DNA of 64,000 nt from positions 124,001-188,000 of the forward strand of contig NDFF03000116.1 of the NCBI GenBank assembly GCA_002150815.3, given 5' to 3'. Position numbers and translations under genes: made by a program. The notes beneath the pieces were generated by a model. It saw nothing but the letters and a program-made list of their open reading frames with translations, was not told the DNA's origin and searched no databases. Shown in pieces: positions 1 through 9,326 of this stretch (positions within the stretch are counted from its first letter, which is position 1; each line of letters begins with the position of its first letter). The DNA comes from Grammothele lineata. Taxonomy: Eukaryota; Basidiomycota; Agaricomycetes; Polyporales; Polyporaceae.

Positions 1-15
1 CCTAGCCCACCGGTT

Positions 16-1183
16 ATGTCGCGGGCACTTCTCGAAGGCGTTGAACAGATAAGGTCGCTGTTCCTAGAATGCAGCGCGCAGGAGAGGGCTGTATACGAAG
101 CGCGGATCGCCAACCTGGAGAGTCAGTATGCTGCGGAAAGGGATGGATGGACGCAGGAGAGGATGCGTTGGGACCAGGAGAGGACGAGCTGGGAGCAGGA
201 GAGATTGCGTTGGGAGCAAGAAAGGCTGCAGTGGGAGCAGAAGAGCACACAATGGGAGCAGGAAAGAACTCAATGGGAGCAGGACAAGGAACAACGGTTG
301 CAGGAGGAGCAAAAAGCTGATGTGCCTATCAACTTGGAGGTAAGTCTTCTGTATTCTCTCTGCAATGTGGTGGAGGGGCACATCCCGCATTCTCTGTGGC
401 ATGTTGACATATACATAAGCCCAGGATGATCCCCTAGATCTCTTTGGGCGATCTAGCATAGTGGAGTCTCAATATGAGCCTCAACTACCCCCAGAACTAC
501 CATACAACCCCCCTGCATCCCCTCAGATGTGCCTGTCTGGTCCGGGGCCTTTCCTCTCAGACTCGGCGTCTGGTGACCAGCTCTTTCCTTCTACTCCAGC
601 CCATCAGGTTGCTGGTTTACCAGGGACGCCGCAGCCTCTACCAACTGATGTATTCCCAGATCCCTCCCCCGCAGCCCCCTCCCCCGCGTCCTACGGGTTC
701 CTTCACGCCTTCATTACTTCCCCACCGCGACCCCAAACCCCTGATTCGTTTCCCACCGGGTTCTCTCCAGAAGGTAGTATGCGTCGGTGTACACCTTCGA
801 GCCCCTTGAAGGCCCAATCTCCTTCCGTTGTGGGCTCTCCGCCCACTAAGCCCACGGCCTCCCATGCTGTAGCCAGAAAGGTTACCTCGATGGTTAGTCC
901 GGCTGTTGCACCACCACCGACGGCTTCCCGTAGGCTCGTGGTCCCCATCATACCCTCTATGCGGCCACAACGTGCGTCTCTCAAGGTACCCCTCTCACTA
1001 CCCCCAGCAAATGAGCTGCCAATTATTGTGTACGTGGGTAGGCAGCGTGTTATCGACGGTCAGGAGCCGCCACAAGAGCAGCAGGACACTCCTGCAGCCT
1101 CGCCTTTAGATTCGGACTCTGATAGCTCGGGCTGGGATTCGACTTCGAGCTCATCCTCTAGATCGAGGATGTCGGTTGATTAG
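16..1183 (+). CDS. Heptad-repeat coiled-coil protein with Pro/Ser-rich tail, unknown function
   Basis: Two exons, 16-339 and 425-1183, joined in phase 0 across an 85-nt GT-AG intron, give about 361 residues. Residues ~45-100 are a run of 7-residue units of the type R-x-x-W-(E/D)-Q-E, with Trp at the same heptad position, predicting a long amphipathic helix or coiled coil. The second exon encodes a Pro/Ser-rich, probably disordered region and ends in an acidic, Ser-rich tail (SDSDSSG, then a Ser run). I do not recognise a family or catalytic motif. The ATG at 16 is the first in the window, so an upstream exon outside it cannot be excluded. The coiled coil suggests oligomerisation; function is unknown. 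Confidence 0.6.
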
Positions 1184-1691
1184 TGTTTTTTTCGTGTATC
1201 ACGGAAGATCGCTGCCTGTGTTCGAAGGGAGAGCTTGACAATGTGTGCTGGGTGTATCATTGCCAATCCCAGTGTATTGCAGTACCTGCAGGCAGTAATG
1301 CGCACTTCTGTCAGTTCTTGGTTGCTAATTCACATGCATTAATGCAGCACCGTCGAACGTAGTTCTTAGTTTCTAGTGGGGCGACACATGTCTGGGCAAC
1401 GAACAGGGCTTAGTTACTGCCTTTCCGTGTGTGATAAGCAGACGGAGAAGGCTTCGTGCCATCGGCCGGCTCGTTGGGGAGGAAGTGGGTACCGGTGTTT
1501 AAGCTCAAGGTCTACACGTACGCTACTGCAGCCCTACCGGAAGCAGCGCTCGCGGTGGCGGGCGGAGGACGCGCGCAGAAAACCAAACGCGGGCTGTGAC
1601 CGGTAGTCACGGTTCGTCACGCCAGCACGCGTTGAGGGCGTCGCGTCGGGCGACTGCGTCTTCACCCCCACCACCGTCGTCGTCGCCGACG
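1184..1691. other. Intergenic interval and 5' region of the Num1-type gene
   Basis: No gene seen. The last ~150 bases before the ATG at 1692 are GC-rich with CA/CCG-rich pyrimidine stretches, as in a fungal 5' leader. No clear TATA box. Confidence 0.5.
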
Positions 1692-4600
1692 ATGACCACC
1701 TTCTCCGACGGCGGCGACGTGGCCGCTATGGCCGACTACGACTCCCAGGCCAATATGCGCCTCCACCTCCAGTCCCTTCTCGACAACAAGGAAAAGCAGC
1801 TCCAGTCCGCGGCCACGCTCGGTCACCAGCTGCTGGCTCAGCGCATGGAGCTCGAGGAACGCATCAAGCAGATGCAGGAGCTAGAACTCGACGGAACCGG
1901 TAGCGACGACGGCCTCGATGTTAATGTCAGGGACAAGTACCGCGACCTCGCGGACGCCATCAACGCTTGGGATACGGAGAATGAGCAGTTGACGAGCGTG
2001 TTTGGGTCCAAGGTGAGTGGCAACGCCCGTCTGGTTCGCGTCTATGAGACCCATCCCCGCTTCTACAGCCCACAAACGGCGTTCATGCTCCTGCCGCGCG
2101 TCATGCGGAGCCTTCCAGGCACGAGCAAGAACGGTCGAAGGGCGCTGCGGCTGGGCCGTCCGCCGCGCAGTCATCTCGTCGTGCGAAGAATGCTGCTCAT
2201 CGCGCTGATGATGTCGGTAAGTCACTTCTAATGGCTAGCATGTTCCGACCCTGTTCCCGTCTTCTATCCATCCTGTGTCTTCAAATTGGCCGGGGGCTGC
2301 TCGCAGAGGGAGTCTTCCGCGTAGCGGCGTATCCGGAGTCGTTGTGGAACGACGCTCCAACTACTGGCGCCATCTGAGTCGTGTATGCCATGCTGCATGC
2401 TTTCGTGGCGAGGAGCCGGCGGCGCGTACACGTTCATATCACGTTGCCGCCGAAGCGAAACCTACAGTTCATTCCAGCATGATCGCTTTTGCGTATTGTG
2501 TCTTGACACAGCCTACCATCACCGCATTATTAGCATTCTCGCTCCATAGCCGTCGTACAACGGAACTGACTATGCCTTAGAATTCGCGTTTGAGATCGGA
2601 AGCGGTTTGCTCACCGAGGTTCGGCGACTGCAAAGTTTGCTTGGTGAACGGGATAAGGCAATTCAGGACATGAAAGAAGAGAAGGATGATCTCGAGAAGT
2701 CGCTCGAGAACCTCCGTTCGGCACTTCGGGAACAGGAAAACTCGGCGGACAAATTCAAGGAGGAGAACTGGAATCTCGAGGTCACGCTCCAGGAGTTGCG
2801 CGCTCAGGTATCGGACTCGCAAGCCACCGCTCAACGCTTGGAGGGCGAGAACAAACGTTTAACGCGGCTACTTACCACGACTCGCGAGACCGCCGACCAG
2901 CACAAAACTGAGGCTGAGCGGCAACAGACAGCATACGAAGAACTGAAAGCGAAACACGAGACAGATGTTGCTCAGGCACGCAAACACGCAGCGAGCCTTC
3001 AGCGCGACAAATCCGATCTTCAACAAGCCATCGACTCGCTCAAAGCCGATGTTGCGAAGGCTAGCCGCCGTCTCCCTCGTTTCGGCTCCCCGCTCACTCC
3101 TAATGGCGCTTCTGTCTCCGAAATGGCTACTCCGGCTGATCATGATGACGACGACGTTTTCAGCGCTGGTGGCGCTTCCACGCACACCCGCAAGAAGCTC
3201 GACAACTCCGGTCTCTTCCCACCCGATGGTTTCGACTTCCCAGACGAGTCGCCAGACCCCTCTCCGTCAAGGCCCTTCCTTGCGCCTAACCACCCAACCA
3301 ACGAGATCGAAGCCTTGCAACAACGTCTCGCCCACGCTCAACGCCAGATTAGCACTCTCAAGAGCAGTCTGCAGCGTGAGAAGGAGCTTCGTATCGATTA
3401 CCGGCGTAAGCTCGATGCCTCTCCTGGATTCGCAATCGAGGAAGAAGAGGACGAGGAAGAGGAGGAAGGTGCCCCCCGGTCCAAGTCTGCTGGAAGACGT
3501 CTCACCCCATACCGCAACCCTCCTAGTGGTCGAGGACGTGGCAGAGGACGGGGGAGACTTACCGTTAACGACCGTCTGCACATGGCTGCACAGAGCCCCT
3601 CGTCCGACTTCAACGATGACGTGGACCTCGAGTTCTCTCCCGTGCCTGCGGTACCGCCACTTCCTGCAGCGTTCCGTCAAGAGATGGAAGAGGAGGTGGA
3701 AGATGAAGGGGATGTCCTTGCGTCTCCTTCGCCTGCTGTTCCGTCCAACCGTACCAGTATCGACGGTATGGATCCCGCGTTCGCGAACGTTTTACGCCGC
3801 TCGGCGTCCGCAGGGTCGCTCAGGAACAATGGCAGCCCACTCCGTCAAAGCGTTCTCACTCGCGGCCGCGGCGGCACCCTCCCTCGCCGTTCTCGGGGCG
3901 GTGCTGCATACCAGGAGGCGCGTCCCCCTTCCCTTGTTGGTCAGCCGGAGGCCTTGGCCGCCGAGCTTGGCTTCGGCATGATGGAACCCGAGGCTGGGTC
4001 GACAGTCACGGACGACTTGCAGCAGGAGTTCGCCGCCGTCGACACCGTCGACTTTGGCGTGCAGACGGACTTCGAGGAGCCCGCTCCCCCACCGCCCCCG
4101 CCAGTCATCCAGGTTATCTCGCCGTCGACGTCCGAGATGGCCATCCAGGTCGAGCCAGAGCCAAGGCCTGTCACCCCTACCTCCGACGCTTCACTCCAGA
4201 CAGAGATTGAGACTGCACCAGTGTACTCTACGGCGGAGACCCAAACACCCGCGCGCTCTGTTGTCAACACGGACGTCCAGGCCGTGACGCTCTCTCCTGC
4301 CCAGGCTTATGCCGCGCTACACGCTGCCGACCTCACACGCAGCGACTCAGGCGACACGACCATTCAATTGCGGCGCCCGCCTTCTCTTACGCTAAGCGAC
4401 CTCGCCCACATGGATGACGAGGATGATGATCTCCGGACGGAGACCGGTTCGCTCATGGGCGAGACGACGCAGACTGAAGACTTCACGGACGCGCATAGCA
4501 TCCCCCCAACGCCGTCCGCAGACTCGATGAGTGACTACCACTCGATGCGGACCGTCTCTGACGCTGGCTTCTCCGACGCCGGTAGCGACGATGAGAGCAT

Positions 4601-7270
4601 CAAGGCGTCACAGCTGCAGAGTGGAGCATCCGCCATGTCCTCGGCCGCGTCGTTCTCGCTGCCTGCCTCCCCTGTCGTCCCAGCGCCGACATACGACTCG
4701 AAGGAGATCGGCACCGACCCCATTCCTGAGCCGCCCAAGGCGGAGACTGCGGAGGAGGGTATCCAGGTTGAGCCGGAGCCGGTGCCCGAGCCGCCCAAGG
4801 TCGAGATGGCGGAGGAAGGCATTCAAGTGGAGCCCGAGCCGATTCCTGAGCCGCCGAAGATCATGGTCACGGAGGAAGGTGTGCAGGCCGAGCCTGAACC
4901 CGCGCCCGAACCGCCGAAGGTGGAGATGGCGGAGGAGGGCATACAGGTTGAACCCGAGCCTGTACCGGAGCCGCCGAAGATCGTGATGGCGGACGAAGGC
5001 ATCCAAGTCGAGCCCCCGCCAGAACCTGTCGTTGAGCCTGAGCCTATTCCGGCACCTGCACCTGCTCCCGTACCAGCGCCGGAGCCGGAGCCAAAGCCAG
5101 AGTTGAAGGAGATGTCGATACAGACCGACGCCTGGGTCCCACCACCAGCTCCAGCCCCCGCACCCGCTGCTGTTCCCGTTCCTATCCCTTCCGTGTTCTC
5201 TGTCCCGTCGACCATCGCCTCAGCCATCCCTGCCGCCGCTACCTCCACGACCGCTGCTGCTACCGCAACGACTGCAGCCGCTGCTACCGCCGCTGTCGGG
5301 GCCGCAGCGGCGATGCCGAGCGTGTTCCGCGTTGGCCCTAACTCCCAGCAATTCCAGTTCGTTCCACCCTCGCCGGCGGGCCCGACAACCCCTTCTTCGG
5401 TTCCTGCCAACGTCACCGCTCCCTCACCAAACACTACCATCCGGGACGCCAATGCCACGTTCATCGCGCGCCCACGTACATCTCATTCCGACAGGAGACA
5501 ATCCATCGAATCCACGTTGTCGTCAGTATTGGATGACGTCGTCAACCGGTCGCGCACGCCGTCGATGCTCCCTAACCTGGTCGACAAATCACGTCCACCG
5601 ATGATGGTGCTTCCGCCACCTCCACGGCAACCGCCACCTCCCAATAGCATGCTCCCTCCTCCTTTCATCCCGGAGAAGAGGATGTCCCACGATATTCCGC
5701 CACCCCGCCCATCATCTCCCCCTCCTCCAGAGCTCATCCAGCGCGCGACCACTCCAAGTCTTGGCATTCCTCGTGGCTCGATCGGTCGCGCGCATGGCTC
5801 GTCCATGCCTCCTTCCCAAGCCGGCCTCCGCCAGCTGCCTTCAACGAGCAGTTTCCGCTCGGCTGCGAACGCGGCCGCTCGGGCGCCGCTATCGAGCCCT
5901 TCTGCGCTCTCCTTCAACCTACGTGACCGCGAGCGACGCGAACTTTCCTCTGCGTCGCTCAACTCGGGCTCACAGCGCTCGTCGATCTCGTCCGACAATC
6001 ATCACTTCGAGACGCATATGCGCCGGCACAGCGCCGCAGACGGCCTCACGGTCGCCGACCGCGCAGGTGAAGCCGCGCAGGGCGGTGTGGGTGCCACGGA
6101 CCCCGCGGTCATTCACGCCATCACGCAGACGATGATTGGGGAGTTCCTGTACAAGTACACCCGCCGCGCGATCGGCAAGGGTCATGGAGAACGAAGACAC
6201 AAGCGCTTCTTCTGGGTGCACCCGTACACGCGGACATTGTATTGGAGCTCGGCCGATCCCGGTTCCTCCAACGTGACCGAGTCTAGTGCCAAGAGCGGTA
6301 AGTGAGCAACACAGATATTATGGACGTGCTTTTCTCACGCGATGGTCGTCTAGCGTACATCGAGTCTGTACGGGCCGTCATGGATCCGAACCCGATGCCG
6401 CCTGGCATCCACCAGTACAGCGTGATCGTGTCGACACCTCAGCGGGAAATGAAGTTCACTGCGCCCACGAAGGAACGACATGACATCTGGTATAACGTAA
6501 GTGGTCTGCGCGGATCTTCCAACGCAAACGTTGATTAATTTCTATACCACCAGGCGTTGAAGTACCTCCTCACGCGACCTGGTCAGGCGCAGATGGGCGG
6601 AGCTAGCATGGGACCGCCTCGTCCGATGAGCCCGATGTCTGCGAATGGCGACCTTCCAGAGGAGTACAACCCCAACATCATGTCCAGCCCTCAGAGTCAG
6701 CGCAGTGCACGCACCGGCCGAACAGGCAGGAGTGGAGATTCGTGGAACGTCACACCTCGTGGTCAGCGGAGCCGCTCACAGATTTCCCTCGGGGGCTCGA
6801 TGAGCAAGCGGTCAGGCACGCCCGCTGCGGAATATCTTCGTTGGGCGGAGGGCCCGAGCAGCCCGTCGAAGGAGTACGAGCACATCCCTGGTGGTCAGGA
6901 CGACGAGTTGGACTTCGAGCTCAATGACGACACCCTATCGGACGAGGGCTTCGAGGGGCTCGAGAACGTTCGTGCATGCTGCGACGGTCGCCACACCGTC
7001 GGCCGGTCGGGGAAGCTTGACCACCACCACCATCATCACCACGACCATACCCACGGCGCACCGCAGCAGAAACGGGAGCCATCGCGCGCGCGCGAGCAGC
7101 TTCTGGACCCCAACGCGATGGACATGCAGCGCCCCGTGTCCCCAGCGTGGTCGTTCCGTTCCCGTGCCGGCAGCTCGACGTCCCACGACGGTACCGGTTT
7201 CTTCTCTAGATTTGGGACACGGCGGTCTACCAAGACCATTGGCGGGTCGACGAACGGGGCCGATTCATAA
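1692..7270 (+). CDS. Num1/ApsA-type cortical dynein anchor with C-terminal PH domain
   Basis: Five exons (1692-2012, 2069-2216, 2581-6297, 6354-6496, 6554-7270) join in frame to 1,681 residues. A conserved block EFAFEIGSGLL at residue ~157 opens a Leu/Glu-rich coiled coil to ~320, as in Num1/ApsA proteins. A long disordered middle holds acidic clusters and, at ~647-1007, many Q-T/Q-V motifs including five exact 60-nt repeats. Residues ~1334-1452 form the Num1/Mcp5-type PH domain (GEFLYKYTRR, RRHKRFFWVHPYTRTLYW, then KYLLTRP), which in the family binds PI(4,5)P2 at the cell cortex. The tail contains a His-rich run near 7021. Family role: anchoring dynein, and in yeast also mitochondria, to the cortex for nuclear movement. 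Intron 2217-2580 (364 nt) is unusually long; the others are 56-57 nt. Confidence 0.88.
4721..5020 (+). repeat. Five copies of a 60-bp coding minisatellite
   Basis: Inside the Num1-type gene, five in-frame units of exactly 60 bp start their GIQV-type core at 4758, 4818, 4878, 4938 and 4998. Each unit encodes 20 residues of the pattern PEPPK-x5-EEGIQVEPEPx. The third core reads GVQAEPEP and the fifth GIQVEPPP, so copies have diverged slightly. Confidence 0.9.
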
Positions 7271-7649
7271 CAGGGTCGGGCTGCCATCGGATGATCTCTT
7301 TCCCCTCTTCTCTCCCCTTCATCCCGGTCCTCTTCCTACGCGTCGCCGTAATCGACTTGTGCATTGATTGGTTCTGGTCACCACTATATCCCCTTTTTCC
7401 TCACTACCCCCATTTTGCTCACATCGCCGATATCACTCTTTTTGTCGTAATCTGGTCTTCCCCAGTTGTGCCTATGCCCTCCCCCCTCCCCGTGCCTTGG
7501 CTTGAGATACAGAGATTCCCCGTTCCTTTTCTAGCTTCGTCTCACCGTTACTTGTACCCAGTTATTTCTGTGCGATTACGCAGCATAAACCAAACACTCC
7601 TTAACCCCAGCACGTGCGTGCGACCGTGGCTCACTTCGACCGTCTGCAC
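7271..7649. other. 3' flank of the Num1-type gene
   Basis: T/C-rich sequence immediately after the stop codon, as expected of a 3' UTR on the plus strand. No coding signal. Confidence 0.45.
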
Positions 7650-8277
7650 GATCATATGGTGAGCCCTCTTTTCCCCGGTAATGGGAGTCGCCTTGTCGCG
7701 GTGCCGGGGCTTCCCACTAAATGACTCCCACCGCTGGAAGACAGCGCCAGCGTGGCCGGATTGCCGCTCCTCCCTTGGTAAAGGAGGTTAGCAAGATGGG
7801 TACGGAAGGCGGCTTTCGCGAGCGCGGCATCGTCTCGCTCACGCAGTCGCACCACCCCTTCCGAGGTGCGAAAGAGGCATGGGCCAAAGGTGGTGCTGGG
7901 GGCTACTGCGCAACCAAAGAGCCCGCGCCAAGTAGGCCGAAAAGCGCGAGCGAAGTAGGCCGACGCCCGAACTGAGTAGGGACCGAAAGGATAGGCGACG
8001 GTAAGACGGGGAAGCTGCCTAATAACAATCCGACAAGGACACCCCGCGCCGCCGACGGATGGACTGGCCGCGCTCGCGCGGTCACTCCCGGACGGTCGTT
8101 AGTGGAGAGCAACTCCGTGAGGAGCCCGCTGTGACTCGGTCGCTCTCTGCGAGACAAGGACTGGCGTAGCTTGGGGATCCGCGCCGGAAGGCACCAGCGA
8201 ACCAACTGCGCTGGAACGGGAAACCCGGGACTCCGAGGTGGCAGTCGCCCGGGAGAGGACGTCCCCGATGATGGCCT

Positions 8278-8311
8278 GGGGAGCACCGCGTTGAACGGCG
8301 CGGTGCTCCCC
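8278..8311 (+). other. Perfect 13-bp inverted repeat (hairpin)
   Basis: GGGGAGCACCGCG at 8278-8290 is the exact reverse complement of 8299-8311, with loop TTGAACGG. A GATGATGG sequence lies just upstream and CCTGAGCC just downstream, vaguely like snoRNA C and D boxes, but no other snoRNA feature was found. Confidence 0.85.
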
Positions 8312-8355
8312 GACGTCGAGCGTACCTGAGCCCTCCGTTCGGGGCGATGATGGTC

Positions 8356-8362
8356 TTTTTTT
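8356..8362 (+). terminator. T7 run, possible Pol III terminator
   Basis: Seven consecutive T followed by C and then seven A, so the element could also form a short A/T hairpin. It lies 45 bases after the 13-bp hairpin. Confidence 0.3.
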
Positions 8363-9326
8363 CAAAAAAAGAAATCTTCAAGAGCTCGATGGAGGCCTAG
8401 GAGGCCGCGGTGACCATGGACAGGCCGAAATGGCGGGCGGGGCAACGGCCGCGGCCGTCATCACACTGGGCCGCGCGCCGCCCTTAGCTCCCGCGTCTTT
8501 GGCCTGGACTTTAGATCCACGGTGGGCGGAGCCTCTCGGGTGGACGAAAACTGAGGTCAGGGCGGGCCGTAGCGGGGCCGGGACAGTCTCCCGGCCCCGG
8601 CTCGAGAGGACTAAATCCCTTGTCGGTGGGCCGGCGGGAAGAGCGCCGTGCCTGCTTGAGTTGATTCCCTTGCACTGCCGGCCCTTGGAATGGGCAAGTC
8701 TGGTCAACTGGCGGGTGGGCCTCGCAAGAGAACCCTTTGGCTTGGAGCTTCGAGAGACACATCTGGATATTGCACTGCTTCATCTTCGGTAGTAAGCCGT
8801 GTCTTTTGGACTCTTTGTGAATCTCGCGCTCATGCTAACATCCCTCTCCAGCCCATCAGACTTCCCTCATCACACCAGACAAGAGGCGAATCAGGCCCAG
8901 CAGAATACAAGCGTTCGCATGCGCTGGGACAAGCGCGGACACATTAAGGTCAAACACGACATTCACACGGAATCAGCCCAGCTGTCGAACACGCCACGAA
9001 CCACCACGTGAACACTCAGAGTTGAGAGTTGTCTTGATGCACGAGCCAGATGATGAAAACGAAAAGAGAAAGCAGCGTTGAGAAATGAAGAGAGATACGG
9101 AGACACGAGATGTAAACCAGTAGCAAGCAGCAGCAGCAACAGGCCGGAGATACATACATATCTTGTGATACACATAATACAGCACTCCCCCTCCCCCCGT
9201 ATCCCTCCCCCGACCCGGGACCCGCATCTCGAATCCCAGAGACCCCAGCACGACTAGTCCGACACCGCTAAGCGGCGGAGAGAACCAACCTCCCACTGCT
9301 CGTCACGCGCGCGAAGTCCGTGCGTG
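8363..9326. other. Non-coding interval with one intron-like element
   Basis: GC-rich sequence continues to ~8790. Then 8792-8851 has all intron signals: GTAAGC donor, ATGCTAAC branch site (8832-8839) and a CTCTCCAG acceptor, 60 nt in all. No coding exon can be recognised on either side, so it may belong to a spliced non-coding RNA or a UTR. The rest to 9326 is 3' flank of the minus-strand phosphodiesterase gene. Confidence 0.4.

Larger units (their letters stand above)
7650..8362 (+). ncRNA. Candidate GC-rich structured non-coding RNA, class unknown
   Basis: The interval lacks a supportable ORF and is very GC-rich, with many short self-complementary runs. It contains a perfect 13-bp hairpin (8278-8290 with 8299-8311, 8-nt loop) and ends at a run of seven T (8356-8362), the form of an RNA polymerase III terminator. 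I looked for hallmarks of SRP RNA, RNase P, RNase MRP, U3 and a telomerase template for TTAGGG and did not find a convincing set. Boundaries, and even the existence of a transcript, are inferred. Confidence 0.3.

Noticed and set aside
7650..8362. SRP RNA, RNase P/MRP, U3 snoRNA or telomerase RNA as a firm call
   Set aside because: GGTAATGGG near 7677 recalls the fungal SRP Alu motif and GATGATGG recalls box C, but the other required motifs and the telomere template were not seen.
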